A stretch of 64,000 nt of DNA from Sclerurus mexicanus (Eukaryota > Chordata > Aves > Passeriformes > Furnariidae). Location of the stretch: NCBI GenBank assembly GCA_013396755.1, contig VWZF01005468.1, positions 1,336,927 to 1,400,926 on the forward strand, read 5' to 3'. Positions 10,501 through 25,500 of this stretch are shown here, one piece after another; the first letter of the stretch is position 1; the number at the start of each line of letters is the position of its first letter. The position numbers were made by a program, and so were the translations under genes. Below the pieces are notes generated by a model. The model was not told the DNA's origin. It was given only the letters and a program-made list of their open reading frames with translations, and ran no database searches.

Positions 10501-13500
10501 GCTGGGGTGGCTGCAGGGGTGGGAAGAGCTCTTGCAGCTCAGACTGAAGCATTAATTGCTGTCCCCACGTGAAGTCAGGTGCTGATTGCTGCTTTCCAAT
10601 GTGAGCTTGTAAGAAAAGACTTTTCCAAAGGGTTGAATGCTCTTGTTGGCTGTTCTCTCAAACTAGTGAGGGCTGAATATGGGTGCCCCGTGGTTGCATC
10701 ATTTGGGTCTTGAGTTAGAACATCAATTTACCAATGTCTGTTTGAACATGCAGCCTCAGAGTTTCCAGTCTGCAGAGCACCAAGATTGCAGCCTCTATTC
10801 AGTGGGGTGTGTTCTTCACTGTTACTCCACCAGGCACTTTGCTTTAAACACCAAAAAGGCTAGCTAAGGCTAGCTGAGGCTGAGCTGCCTGCCTAGAAGA
10901 GTGAGCCAGCCAGGAGGATGAAGAAGGCTAGCACTGCCCAGCCAGGGTGGAACAGCCAGTATGTTGCTTGGTCCCTGGGGAAGCAGTGACCTGAGTTGGA
11001 TGAGGCAGTGCCATCTCTGCATGGGGCTTTTCTGGTGAGAGAGCTCGGTCTCCTACCCCAGCAAGGGCTGAGGTCCCCCACAGCAGCCTGGGGGTCACTT
11101 GCCACCATGTCGCCACCTGGATGGCTGACAAGGCCAGGGGAGACCCTGGAGTGACCCAGGGGGACTATCAGGAATTTCAGCAGCCGAGTGCCGGTTCAGC
11201 ACCATTTCCTGGTGACGTTTATTCCGTGGCTGGCAGGAGCCCTGTATCACAAGGTCTGACTTGTTAAACACTGGTGTCAACGTGTGCTGGAGACTCGTCA
11301 AAGTTTCTAGCAGAACGTTGTTCTGTGCCAGCCCTGATCAGACTGATACACAGGACGTTTTGATGGGTCAGCCCTTTCCTGTTACTGATGGAATATGTGT
11401 GAGTTCGTTATGGAGCTTGGTTACCATAGTCCCCTGGGCTCAGCCAGCTCTGGGCTATGGAGTTTGCAGCATGGGCTTGAGAAAAATATCCTGTGCCTAA
11501 AACCCGAGGATTGGGAGGGATTGTGTTAGAGGGTTTGTTTGCCTCCCTGTGTGTAATCTGTGTTTAGCGCCTCTGTGTTTGTGCCTGTTTATGCTCCAGC
11601 CTGGGATTGCTGATCACATGCGCAGTGTGCCAGGATGAGCGAGCAGAAACCTGGCTAGCCCACTCCCAGGCTGGTTGGCCCATGGCTTACAAAGGGAAAG
11701 GCAGGAATGGTGAACCTGCCTGGGAAAGCTCTGGGTGGAGGCCCAGGCTTTTGGTACGAGAATAGCAAGTTTCCAGTCCCAGTGTTGCCATACGGATGTG
11801 CTCCTTTAGGACTGGAAAGGATTGCGTGGGTCATGAACTGTGGCAGGCATTTGATAGATGCTCTGGGACCCTTCCCAATTTGGTATCTGTTCTGTGTGTC
11901 ACCCCAGCCCACTGAGCACTTCCTAGTACTCTATAATTGCCATAACCTTCAGGAAGAGACCAAAATCTCTAACTCATGTGCTGCTGGAGAGAAGGGGAGC
12001 ATCGCCACAGTTTCTGATTTCAAGGGCGTGACTGAGTAATAGCCCCCTATAGCCCCCTAATAGCCCTCTCTGGAAAGAGAACTGTGCTACAGGGGATATT
12101 GGAGAAATGAAACAAGTAATTGCAGTTGTCCCTGATGTTTGATCTTAGGGAAGAAACCCTGCTAGGTCCCAAAACTGGTGACTGTTTTATCCTCAAGCAT
12201 GGGATCAGGACACCCCAACCAGGCTGCTGTGGATGCAGAGCCATCAACAGCCCCTGCTAGTTCTGCTCACATCCCAATCCTACAGGAAGGGCCTTATGGC
12301 AGTGATGTCCCCGGAGATAACCTCTGGGCTCGTCTCCCTGGTGGGATGTGACTGCTGCAGTCTGTCCTTGCTCATGGCTGTAGCATTTGTCATGGGCCAA
12401 GGGCATTGCTCCACTGAGGAGGACTGTCCTCATGAGCTGCAGCTTGGCTCAGGGCAAGCAGCCTGCAGTAGTGGCAGGAAGCTGTGCCTCTCCTCCTTCC
12501 ACATTGGAGCCCAGCACATGCCTCTCCTGGTAGGTCTTGCTTTTGGCACAGCCCTTCTTCACCTGCTCCGAGAGGTCTGGCAGCTTTCAGTATTTCTTTA
12601 GGGCTGGAATGACTTGATGTGGATAAGTCACTTTTGCTGTGTGTCTCATCTGGAGTCCCTGGCAGGATGGGAGGTCCTCCCTGCAGTTGCAGTGGGAACT
12701 TGCACCCCCTTCTGCAGTGCAAGGCTCCCTGGGGTTGAACAGACTGCTCCCAGTGAGTGAGTTTTAGCATATCTACCTGCACAAGGCTCAGGAGTTCCTG
12801 CTAGCCCAGGACAGGCCTTGCTCCCCAGAGGCAGGACTACCTGTATTGCCCTGTCTGCTGCAGCAAAATGGGGCTGAAGGCATCAGCTGTATGTCCTGCC
12901 TGGCACCTTCACATGGTGGTTCATGGTGGTTGACTGTGGCACTGTCCATCCGCTTTCTCCCTAATACCCATCTGAACTCATAGCTCACTGCCTGATCAGA
13001 GCTACCCAAGAGGGATTGTGGGATAATCTGCATAATAATGTTGGGGAATTAGTCAACTGAAGAATATCTGAGCAGCTGGCTATAGGCCATGAATTAAATA
13101 GGTAATTAATGTATTCCAAATAAATGTCAGGGGTAGGCCTCTGAACACCCGTCAGTTTCTTCCTCTGTGTACCACCTCTCTCCTTTTGGGAAAATAAGCT
13201 GGATTTCTCCCCCAGGTGCCCTCTGCGTCTTCCCTCCCAGCAGAATAAAGCTGCATTTCTTCTCTGAACACTGCCTGTTTGTGTGCTTGGTTCAGAGGAC
13301 GAGTCCTGCAAGGGGAGCTGCAGCTGCTTCTGTTCAGGAATACCATCTCCAAGCTTGCCGCTTGTGCTGTGCGGATCCCTCCCTCCCCACCGTCTGTGCA
13401 TGGTGTGGGTTGGTTGGCACAGCTTTCCCAGGGAGCAGCTCGAGCACAAAGCCTGGGGGAGTGCAGCTCCGGAGGCTGCAGCCAGTTTGCTCAAACCAGG

Positions 13501-16500
13501 AGCCAAGTTCCCCTCGGTGCAGCGTGTGGGAAGTCGTGACCAATGGCAGAGGGCAGGGCTCCATCCCTGCCTGCCTGCTTGGAAAGTCCTGTGTTGGTTT
13601 TATGTGGCTAACGTGGAAAGGTCTGCTTGGCAACGATGGAGGCTGCTGGGTCCAGGCTATATTTAGTTTTAACCTAGTTCTGGAGGAGGGGAAGGCTTTT
13701 GCTTGAGGAAGGCACCGCGTTGCCGGGAGTGCACTTTGGCTGAATCACTGTCAGTGGTCGCCTTGGGTCGTGGTGAGGTATGCATGGATGATGTGGATAT
13801 GGAGAAGGGGCTGAGCAGAGCCATGGAGCCCTGGCATGGCTCTCATCCTGCAGATCAGATGTGTCCTGTAGGGCAGAGCTAGGGATGGGGCTCAAATCCT
13901 GGAGTTTCTCTGTTGGGATTCATCTGTAGCATCATGTCATCTTCCTCAAGTCATCCCCTGCAGTCCTGGGCTTCTCAGAGAAGAAACAATTGTCCTTTCT
14001 ACTGGGAGAAGCAGTTAGGAATTGACAAAGGAAGGAATCTGAGGCCAGGTTGTCCTTTCAAGGAGGTGCTGAGTGCATATGTCAGCACATGTCCACTGGG
14101 GTACTCTGCATCCAGGCTGATTGCATGGTACTTTGGAGTCCTGCTCTAGTTTTGGTCTTCCTGGGCATCTCCCAGCCTCCCCAGAGCCTGGCTATGGCCA
14201 TTTCCAGTTATTGGTGGATCTTTCACAGTCATGTATGTATGCTGTGCTGCTTTGGGAGAAGAGGGTTTAAGCAGGGAACATGCCAGTCATTTGGTGGAAC
14301 ACTTCCTGAGGCCAGGAGTTTCTGTTCCTGTTGTGTAGGGGAATTTCCAAGCTCTGTGTTTCTGGTTTTTCTTCCTCCTTAATGGAGAGTGTTTATCAAC
14401 CAAGGGGAAAAACTGCCTATCCAGATGTGAGAGGTATTCAGCTGGCATCAGAGAATGCCCCTCATGAACCATTGTTTCCATCACAAATGATAATGAGGAA
14501 AGGAAAAACCTTCACTTGGACCTTGCTGAGCTTTGTGGCCCCACTAAGGCAAGCTGAACCCAGCTCTGGGGTGGGAGGAACATGCCCTGTCCCCTGTTGT
14601 CCCTCTGTCCTTCTGCACTTAATGCAGGTTTAATGTGTGAGCAGTGCCCTGGCCCACACCTGTAGGACTGAGGTGACGTGTGCCTCTTGCCAGAGCGCTG
14701 AAGTGACATCCCTGCTCACTCAGGCAGTATGGTATGCTGAACCTGAGCTTGGTCCTGAGAGCAGGGTGTCCTCATAGGCATTTTTCTGCACCACTTCTGC
14801 CAGCTCTCCAAAGCCCACAATGGAAGAGGAAAGAGTCTGCAGCACCTGTCTGGATGCTTTTACAAGAGGCACCATTCACCCCAGAGCTCTGATCCTCGTC
14901 CCAGAACCCCAAGGGAGGGTGTGTTCTAGTCTCCAGCTGCTGAGGGTTATTTTCTTCTTGGGTTTTTCTCACCATTGGGTGTCTTGAGTTGTGGGGCATG
15001 AGACAGAAGGGTGATTTTTCAGAGCTGGTGAAGGCTCTTCTCCACTTTCCACGATCAGTAAACCAGAGATTAGCGTGCCTAAGGTGGAAGAAAGAGTAGC
15101 AGGAACTGTCCGATGCTCTCAAGTGATTTTATTGCCCATCCACATGCTGAGGTCCAAGGGGAGAGAGAGTGCAATTGGTGTGTTACTTTCACTGATCCTG
15201 TTCACTTCCGTGAGCTGGGGAGAGCAGTTTCTGGTGCAAATCCATATGGAGCCTGCGGATCTACAGGCTGGGAATCCGTGTGGCTGTGCTGAAAGGTGGT
15301 TTATTTCTAATGGCAAAGGGCCTGGGAAGTTTGGTGTCCTCATCAGCTGTGGCCAAGGCTGAACCCTGCTGTGCTGTGTCTCCTCGCTGCACGGGAAGGC
15401 AGCATCGTCTGGGGGAGAGAGAGGGGGCAGGAAAAGTGGAGGAGAGGCACTGTGCACGCCCTGGTTTTGTGAAACCTACGGGATACAGCTGCATAAGCAC
15501 TAGGGCTGACACAGGCTGCAGAAGGATGTGGGGAGCGAGCAAACAGAGGAAACAAGAGAGCAGGCTCCGGCTTTGTGCCTGCACGTGCCAAAGGGCAGGT
15601 GACTGGTACTGACGTGCAGGGCTTTGCTCTGGGTGGTAGCAGCTTGCTGCAGGGCAGGGCTGCCAGCGTGGCTCGGGATGCACAACTTGCCAGCTCTGAG
15701 AAGCAGAAGAAGGTGGGGTGCTCAGGGAGACCCCATCCCTGACCTGAAACCCAGAGCTGTGCTCCAGGCTGCTGTCGGGCAGCCCGAGCCAGTTCGCTCC
15801 GCAGCAGTGCTGTGTGAAGACTCTCCAGCAGGGCTGGGGCTGACTCACAGCCCAGTGGTCACAGCCAAGTCAGGTCAGCCTGGCCTGGAGGGGAAGAGAC
15901 CGTCTCTGGAGACGGGAATGCCGTCAAATCTTCCAGCTTCTCAGGCAAACAGCCTTCCTCTCTGCCTGCTGGGGTGACCTCCTCTGCCAGGCATGCGTTT
16001 CCCTCACTGCTTGCTCTCACCAGTACTGTTTTCAGCTCTGCAGCTGGAGGTTGCCAGCCAGGTACAGAGCAGATGGTTGAACCAGCCAGGAGGTGGGAGC
16101 ATGGAAAAAGCCACTGGCAAGCTAGGGCAGGCAGGTTGGGGCAAGCAAACCGCTCTGTGTAGAGCAGAGGGCACAGCAGAGTATTTGTGGTGGTTGGGGC
16201 CAGGAGTGGCTCAGCTGGGCATCTGCAACCAGCATGGAGGTGAAGCAGCTCCATTTGGCACCAGGAGCACCCTCTTTGCTCTGAACAGTGGATGCTGTGG
16301 GGCAGGAGCGGGCAGGGCATACAGGGCTCCTGCAGGCAGCAGAGCTCTCCCCAGGCAGCCTGACGTTGGCTCTTGCTGGCCAGGGCAGTGCCAGCTCCCA
16401 GGTAGTGAAGCAGTTAACACCTCTGCAATACACAGCAGCCAAGGACTCCTGTGACTGAGGAGAAGGGACTGGAGCAGGCTTTGGGATTTGTCCTCCCAAG

Positions 16501-19500
16501 CTATGCTCTGAGTTGTGTCACAGTGGTTGTAGGGTCCAGCGTGACCCTGCCTTCTGTGGTGCCAGCAGAGTCAACGCTGGACACCCACACCCAGCTTGTT
16601 TGGTGTGGTGAGAGGTGCCGTCCTTGTGCCAGCAGCGCTTGTGGGGATCTTGCACTGGCAGCCAGAGCCACGTGGCCCTCCAGCTGCTGACTCTGCAGTG
16701 CCCTTAGGCTTGCTGTGCCAAGAGGCACCAGGATATGCTCGAGGCTGCTCCCTCTGGCCCTGGCAGCTGTGGCAGAGATCCCTGATAAAGTCCCGGGGCT
16801 CTTCCTGGTGTCTTTTCATCCTGGGTTTTGTTGGCTCTCCCTCCATGCCAGTGCTGCAGTGGGGTTTCTGGGCTGGATCAGGGCTGGGGGAGCCAAGGCA
16901 CTGGGCTGCCTCGCAGGGAGGAGGCTGAGCTCTGGTGTGCCATGCAGCTCAGCTCCCTGGGGAGCTGTCTGGCAGGCTGGAGTGGCTGGGTCCCCTGGGC
17001 ATGTGGCTGAACCCAGGCAGGTGCTGATTGTTTTCCTGCTGCCACTTGTACCCAGAAGAGGAGCTGTGGGCAGGCCATAGGGGTGGAGGATAGGAAGGCA
17101 GGCAGCAAGCTTGATGCTGCTGTTACACTAAAGGGCACCATGGTGATGCCTCTAGAGCACTTTTCCCTCAGTGACTTTGGGCTGTGCCTTCAAGAGAACC
17201 ATAAACTGTTGGCTGGTGGTCCAGCAAGCAGTGCCTGTGCACCCAGGAGGGGATGTTGCCTGGGGACATCCTCCCTGTGACACTTAGATACCGCTTGCCA
17301 CTGAATTGTTCCCTTTGCTCTTCTTTTCCCAGTCCTCAGTATGTTCCAAGATCGTCCAGCTGCTGGGCCAGAATGAGGTGGACTACCGCCAGAAGCAGGT
17401 GGTGATTGTGAGCCAGGACAGCTTCTACCGGGTCCTCACCTCAGAGCAGAAATCCAAAGCACTCAAAGGCCAGTTCAATTTTGACCACCCAGGTGAATGG
17501 AGAACAGCACTGGGGCTCTGTCATGCAGTGTGGGGTGAGGGCTGGAGTGGGACCCCCAGCTCCACCAGCACAGAGTCTGCATGGACACTGGGGCTCTGTC
17601 TCTCCATGGGGCAGAAGTGGGTGGCTTAGTTGGCCAACTGTGTCCCCTGCCATACAGCCTCTGTCTCTCTTGGGAAAGAAACTGCCCCTGGGGTGGAGTG
17701 TCTGGGACGAGAAAGGGCAGGTTGCGAACCCTCCAACTCTTCCTAGTAAAACACTCCCCAGTTTGAACACTGTTTTCATAGAATCATCAAGTAGTTTGGG
17801 TTGGAAGGGACATTAAAGGTCATCTTGTTCCACCCTGCCTGCTGTGGGCCAGGACACCCTTCACTAGACTAGGCTACAAAGTTTGGGTCAGGCAGATCTG
17901 GCCTGGCACAGCCCTCTGGAGCCAGCAGCTCCATGTCCCTCCCTCAAGGAGGGAGCATCTTTGCAGCTGCTCTGCAAACCACTTGAGAGGGCTGTGCCCT
18001 ATTACTACAAAAGGGGCTCTTTGAACCATCATCGGGCTTGGCGGAGAAATTCCAGAGTCAGTGTCCCTTCATCCCCACGAGCACAATGGCCGGAGGCAGC
18101 GGGCACTGAGCAAACAGAGCCCTGTCTGTCCAGCGGCTTGAGGCTGGAACACTGCTCCAGTCTCTCCAAGGGCTGGAGCCCTGGAGGAGATGCCTTGCTG
18201 CGCCTGGGCTGTCAGTGCTGCTGCACAAGGGTGGCATTGATCCTTGTGGGCCACATCCCAGGCTGTTGCAGAGCCACGAAGCCCCATGGCTCCGGGACAG
18301 CTGGGCCTTGCTAATGGGGAGGTGCAGGGCTTTCCTCCCAAGTCTGTGTGTCTGTGTCTGTCCCTGGTGCAGGGTGCCAGTGACTCTGGCTGGGCTAAGC
18401 TCAGCATCTGGTGGGTGGGAGAGGTTGCGAAGCTGCCTCGGGTAACGTTTCCTCTCTCCTCAGATGCCTTTGACAACGAGCTGATCGTGAAAACACTCAA
18501 AGAGATCACAGAAGGGAAGACGGTCCAGATTCCTGTCTATGACTTTGTCTCCCACTCCAGGTCTAACAGCTGCTCCTGCCTCGCTGTGCCTCCGCTAACG
18601 CCCTGTGGCACAGCACCCAGCCCAATCCGCCCACCCTGCTCTTAGGCACCTAACCTGCCAGCCAAAAGTTTCCATCCTAACTACTCCAGCCCCTTGGTTA
18701 GAGGACCCAGCGCAGATACAGGCGCAGTCTAAGAGCTGGAAACCTGTATAGCCATGCAGTGACATCCAGCAATATACAGGCATCAGTGCAGGGGGATTAA
18801 GGCCTCCCCTTTTTTCCCCCCCACATCCACACTTCCTCTCCCTATATACTGCAGCCTTAACAAGTATTCCAGGCTCAAACAGCTCAGCAGAGCCAGGAAA
18901 AGGAGGAGGGTGATGAGATTTCTTGCTCCTCTAACACTTCCCTCGCATGTGTTCAGCTTGTTTCTGCATGCCTGTGTTGGTCATTGATGGTGTGACCCTG
19001 CTCTGTTTCTCACAAAAGTGCTGTGCTGTCAGGGAAGTGCTGCCTCATTCCCAGGGAAGCAGAGCTGGCCATGCAGGTTCCTGTGGGTCGAGCTCCATGC
19101 ATAGGCTTTCCTGGGCTTTATGGCTTGGCATATATAACACCTGCAAGCAGCAGCTGGCTGAGGTGGGGGGAGAAGGGCTAGTGTGCTTCCCGCTCTGCCG
19201 TTTATCCTTCCAGGAAGCGTACGTATGCCTTGGATTCCCTTCACGGCGGTGGGGTAGGTCTGCCCTCTCCTTGGTCGCCCCCCTGGTGCAGCAGTGATGT
19301 CCCAGGGTTGGAGCAGTGCCTAGGAGCACCGCTGTTTCCCCCCACCCTCCCCACCTCTCTTTTGTTTCCTGCCCTACCAGCATATTTTGACTGTCCTTCC
19401 CCCTGCCAGGAAAGAGGAGACGGTGACTGTGTACCCTGCCGACGTGGTGCTCTTCGAAGGCATTCTGGCCTTCTACAGCCAGGAGGTGCGGGACCTCTTC

Positions 19501-22500
19501 CGCATGAAGCTCTTTGTGGACACGGATGCAGACACCCGGCTGTCCCGCAGAGGTGAGGCCCCAGCGTGCCTCAGGCACCAGGGACTGAAATACCCTTTAA
19601 CTGATTTGGGCAGCTGGTCACAGAGGCAGGTGACAGTGACCAGAGCAGAACTGGAGTTGGCACAAAGCTGTGCAGCTCTTGGTGGAGAGCACCTTGCTCC
19701 GTATCTCTTGGGATTTTTGCTGCCTTGTCCAGGATTCCTGCTTTGATGCATGCAGCACTTTGACTGCTGAGTGTGCCATGTCCTCACATGGCCCCGTGGT
19801 ACCAGCCCTGTGCCAGCAGCTGAGCGGCAGCTGCTGCTGGTCAGCAAGTACCAGCAGGGAAGGGTGCAGTGGGTAAGGCAAAGCATCTGGACAGTTCAGT
19901 CAGAAGACAGTGCCTGATAGGTCCCCTCAGGACGTGGGGTATGGGTCTCCTAGGGGAAGGAGAATTGCAAGGGTAAAAGTGAGAAAGCTTGTGGGTTGAG
20001 ATAAAGAAGCTTAATAGGTAATGTGCTCCGAGGATGGCATTTGGGTATGAGAATGTCCCTTGTGGATAGTGCAGATGGGGAGTCTGGTTGTACATCTCGG
20101 TCTGTGCAATGCAGCACAGAGCCTCTTTGTGGTATTTGGCACTGGGGTGATGGTTTGGGGGCAAAGAGCTCTAGAAACCAGAATATCGCTCTCTAGGACT
20201 CCCTGTGTCCAGCTGGCTTGGCTGTGGGTTGCCAGCTGACACAGGAGGGACTCCAGCTCTGCAGGGACTGCATGACTTAAGGTGCTGTTCATTTCAAAGC
20301 ACCCTTTAGGGGTGCATGATATAGCACCTCCTGGCTGACTGAAAACACATCTGAGGACTCTTGGGGCAGAATCCACTTCTATCTGAACTGTTCTTACCCC
20401 TGCCTGGCTCCACAGGGTGTCTGGGGATGCAGAAGAGGTGTGGTTCCTTCCAGAGCCCTGTGCTGTAACGAGAGGAGTGTGTCTCAGTGCATCAGTCTGG
20501 GAGTGTTGTGTGCTTGGGACTGTTCCATTCTGCAGTGGGGCTGGTCTTGCCTGCCCTCCTGCTGTCAGACAGACACACAACCTCCTCAACTGCTGGGATG
20601 TCATCAACAGAGTTTAAAATCTCTTTATGCATCCCTCTTGACCCTGCCCACTGTTTTTGCATGACTCATCCAGGGAGGTGACAGCACAGTCATTGCAGGG
20701 AGATGTATTAGCAGGTCACAGACACTGCTTGGAAGATCCCGAAATGTGAGCCCTAGTCCCTTAAAGAGACTATGCTGTGCAGGAGCTTTGGTCCACACCC
20801 AGCTATGGGGTAGCACATTGTCATGGTGCAACCCCAGCCAGCAGCTCAGTCCTACGCAGCTGCTCACTCAACCTTCCCTGGTGGGATGGGGGAGAGAATC
20901 AGAAGGGTAAAAGTGAGAAAACTTGTGGGTTGACATAAAGACAGTTCAGTAGGTAAAGCAAAAGCCACAAGCAAAGCAAGATGAGGAATTTATCACCACT
21001 TCCCGTGGGCAGGCAGGTGTTCAGCCATCCCTGGGAAAGCAGGGCTCTGTCATGTGTAACGGTTATGTGGGAAGACAAACGCCATCACTTTGAATGTCTC
21101 CCCTTCTTCCTTCTTCCCCCAGCTTTATGTCATTATATATATGGTATGGAATGTCAGTTGGGGTCAGTTGTCCCAGTTGTGTCCTCTCCTCCTGCTGGTG
21201 AAGTGGGGTGAGGAGCAGAAGACCTTGGTTCTGTTTCAGCACTGCTCAGCAATAATGAAAACATGTCTGTTATCAACACGGTTTTTAGCACAAATCCAAA
21301 ACAGAGCTCCATACCAGCCACTATGAAGAAAATTAACTCTAGCCCAGGAAAAACCAGCACATTCTTATTCCAAACCATTTGCCATCATGCTCAGGCTCCA
21401 CACTGCCCAATACAATTCTCTTTACCCACCACCACTCTTTCCATCCTTTGATGTAACACTCAGATATAATTTCTCAGTTTATGGACCACCCCTGTAAAAT
21501 GTGCCCCAAGTGTCCACTGAGTTAATTTAGTCTGTGACTTTGGTCTCCATCTGTTAAGGTGGTCACTCAGGACAGGAGAGGTGGTGTGTTTTGTGGAGTT
21601 ACCGGGCACCAAAGCCATCTCAGGTCGGGTCACTGCTGTGCTCACACTGCTTCTTGTAAGGCTTGTACTTCTTCCAGCCACCATCAGTTGCTTGCAAAGG
21701 GGCAGCTTGGCTGATTGAGGTCTTGGTGTCTCCTAGTTAGGGCAGCTTCTTGTTCTGGTAGGAATCTGGCTATTTGCCTGCTGTCAGCAGCTGGTAGGAC
21801 CACTGCAGCATCAAATCTGTTTACTGTATGTCTACCTGGCATTTCTGGGAAAGGAAAGCCGGTGCATGAGGTGCCAAAGGTATAATCATGTCCCTGGAAC
21901 GTAGCTGGAGGCAGCTTGTAGCAAAAGTTGGGATCTTGCACTGTGATGTGGCCCTGAGTCATCTTTCTGTCCCAGAAGTCCTAAAGGGTTGCATCAATGA
22001 GCTTTTTAGCTGGGCAGCAGCAGGAAATTAGGTTCCTGGAAACCATGCTGACAGCTCAGTTGATCAATAGCTGGGGTTCATATGTGCAACTTGCACTGTC
22101 CCCATCCCAGCACCTCTCCCAAGAAAAAAGCAGCTAGCAGAGTGCAAGGGGCAAGGTCTGTGATGGACCTCAAACAGCCTGATCCATGGGGATCAGGGAC
22201 CTGATTCTGGCTGACATCCCTTGCTGCCCTGTCCTTGACCAGTTTCCGTAAAACAAAGACCAGGTCCAGTGTCACATGCATATTTTGGGCCTGATTTGAG
22301 TGATGCCTGCTGGCTTCAAATGGGTGCCAATCTGTCCTTGGGATATTTGCCTGCCCTGCGAGTGATCCCTTCAGATAGTGTGCATGTTCTTAGCCGGGAT
22401 TGCTGGGACCTGTTGCTTTGGGACCAGGTACAAGACAGTGATCGACTTGTGTTTTTTGTGTGGGGCAATTCCTGCTGTTGGTGTGCCCTGGGACCAGGCA

Positions 22501-25500
22501 GGAGACCTTTGCCCTGTCAGGACCAGCCCCTGCACCCTGGGGCAGCTCTTGGGCCTCCTGCACATGCTGCGAGCACACTGTTCCCCATCCTGGTGCAAAC
22601 AACAAATAGGATGTGGGACCTGGGAAACAAAAGCCTGTTTTATTTTCGCTGCCTCTTTTTCTGTATCGTTTGAGCTGGGGCTTGCTCCCGCTCTCTGGAG
22701 CAGCCTGATTGCTGGAGCAGGCAAGGAGCTGGCATGCGTCCTTTTTTCCCCCCCCATCACTTCCCCCGTGCAGGGCTGTGAAAGGGCAGGCTGTGAAGCT
22801 GCTGGCCAAGGGCTAAGAGAGCCATGGGGACGGTGCCAGACCAGCACTGTCCTGGCCCTGTGAGCACACGGGCAGCGGCTGCCGAGCAGGTCACGCAGGC
22901 TGGCAGTGCTGTGCCTTGGCTCTGCTTAGGACATGAGGCAAGGCTCACTCCTAACCCAGTGCCAGGCACTAGCATTCTGGGGAGAAGCCAGGCAGCCCCT
23001 TGGGGAGAGCCAAGAGCTGTCTGCTCGGCCACAGGGCTGTTTTGGCTCTTACCCATGAATTGAATTCCTGCTAAACTGGGGCACTTGTCCACACTGAAGT
23101 GGCTTCAAATTGGAGATGGCAGTGGCCCAAATAGCCCATGCAAACAGGGTGTAAGGCCCGAGTGACAGAACAAGCAGGAGGCCAGCTTGCTCTCCTGCCT
23201 TGTGGCTTCCTCTTGAGCTCACCTGCTCCACGCACCCCCTCGGTCTGCTTTGCCTTCCCATTCCATTTGGCTGAGAATAGCACGGGGAGACTGACAGAGC
23301 TGAGCAGGGTGTCGAGTTTTACTCTTTTTGCCTCTGTAGATCGGAATTAAACTGCACCTTCACATGTGTATGGGTGAACCCCACTGCTTTTCTATTCTTT
23401 GGGCATGTCTGCCCTGGGATGACTAAGGGCAGAGTGACGAGAGAGAGGCAAGGGCTGCCACTGGCAATAGGACTGGGCTGGCACCGGCTGCAGCTGGAAT
23501 GTACTTGTAGAGCTGAGATGGGAGACCAAGAAAAGCCCTTGGTCACATCAGCCAGCCCTTGGCTTGCAGGAAAGCTTGGAAGCAGGTTAAAAGCATGTAG
23601 CTGGGCTGGGATGTGCTAGGACACAGAAACAGCTTCCAGGAATGGAGACCCTGGGCAAAACACTTGGGTGGCTGGTCAAAAGCTATACTGAAGGGGAAAA
23701 GGGGTGGAAAGATCGGTGTCGGCTCCTGACTGTGCCTTACATCTTCCCCACAGTGCTACGAGACATCAGTGAGCGAGGCAGGGACCTTGAGCAGATTTTA
23801 TCTCAGTATATCACCTTTGTCAAGCCTGCTTTCGAGGAGTTCTGTTTGCCGGTAAGTCAAGGGAGTGACACCCACAGGAGTCTAAAAAATAATACCCCAT
23901 AACCTGCCCAGCTCCTCAAACAGGGGCATTTTGTGCCCAGACCTCAGATCAGCCTTCTGTGCCTTGCTCCCTCCCTGCAAGCTGTGGACAAAACAGGGGT
24001 GTCAATGCTGGCCAGGGCAGGGCGAGATGGGGACTATTTATACAGCCACTGCCTTCCTGGTGGGATCACCTTACCCTAGGGGAAGGTGACATGGAAAGAG
24101 AAACCCCTCCTTGCACAGGGCCTGACAAAGCACTGGGCAGCTCAGCAGGTGACAGCCTGGGAGAGAAGATCCTTGTCTGCGTTTAGCCAGGGAAGGGGAG
24201 ATTGCTTCCCCCAGGCTGTGGCTGCCGCCTCTTTTGGGCTGTCCTGCCTGCCCTTTTCACCCTCCAGTGCTGCTGGCTTCATGCTTGGGAGAGCAGGGAA
24301 GCTTCTTCCTTCTGTCTGTGCTGTGGGATGTGGCTTTGCAGGTTGCATTTCCTGACTGGTCAGTGGCCAGGGTGGGCCAGGGTTGCAAGGTCTGCATGGA
24401 GAAAGGAAACTCCTCCTGATAATGGAGGCAAGACTTCCTCACAGACAAGGACTGTGCATGTGGGAGACCACTGCAGTCCTGCAGAACTTGCAGGGGAAAT
24501 AGCACATTTGCAGGATGAGCCATTGTACATCTTTTCTGGCCCTCACGGAGAGGACCCTGTGCCTTGATTCTCATGGCTCTTCAGGCAGTTGTAGTTATAC
24601 AAGGAATTTTTTCTTATTCTGGAGGAACTGGGCAGTGGAGTCCTGCAACCTGGGAACTGCTGGCCAGCACCACAGGCAGAAATTAAACCTGTGCCTCCAG
24701 CCTCGGGAGCATCTCTGTGCCTATTTGGCCAGCTCTGCCTTTTCCCATAAGAGGGCCTAATTCTTTCTGTGCTACATGATCTTTTCCTGCCTCCTGTACA
24801 GCTCCCTTTTCTCAATCTCACTCAGCTGTGGCTCTGGGGACCAGTTCCAGTGTAATCCCAGAAAGGCTTTTCCTAAGAGGCAGGTCCAGCCTTTAAGGCT
24901 CCTCTCCTTTAAAGTCCCCACCCATGTAAAGCAATAGACACTGCTTCATAAGTGTCTTCTGATGAAGAGCCTGTAGGACAAAATGTGAAACAAGGAGGGC
25001 GGAAAACTGCTTTGTCCCTACCCACAGCTTTGCAGTGGTCTGCTCCCACTTCCAACCTGGTGCTCAGCTGCAGAGCAATTGCATGCAGATACTGAGCAGG
25101 CTCAGCAGCCACTGTTGGTCTTATTCGACTCCTAAACCAGCTTTTGGCCAAGTGGTCCAGCACTGAAATGGTCCAACATATCCTGGTGACTTTTGATATG
25201 TCTGGAAGCACTTGGAGGTGTCATGTGACACCTGTCACCCAGCTGGCTTCATGGAGCTTGGCTGTCATCTGTAAAACTGACACAAATGGGGGAGGAAACT
25301 GAGACTGGCACCTGCAGGTGAAACGAGGTCAGAACTGGTGTCCTGAATCACACCTTCTTCGCAAGCGATGTGGTAGGGAATTCTCCCCCCATCCTGAGTA
25401 GATCATGTGGCTGTGCCCAGGCACGCCAACTCTTGCAGCTAGTCTAGATGGATTCAGGGGGAAGATGGTCCCAAAAGCATCAGCTGCTGGAGTCCTGTGA

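Noticed and set aside
15261..16499. Several 110-195 residue ORFs in UCK2 intron 1
   Set aside because: GC-rich intronic sequence gives long frames on both strands. No recognisable protein family.
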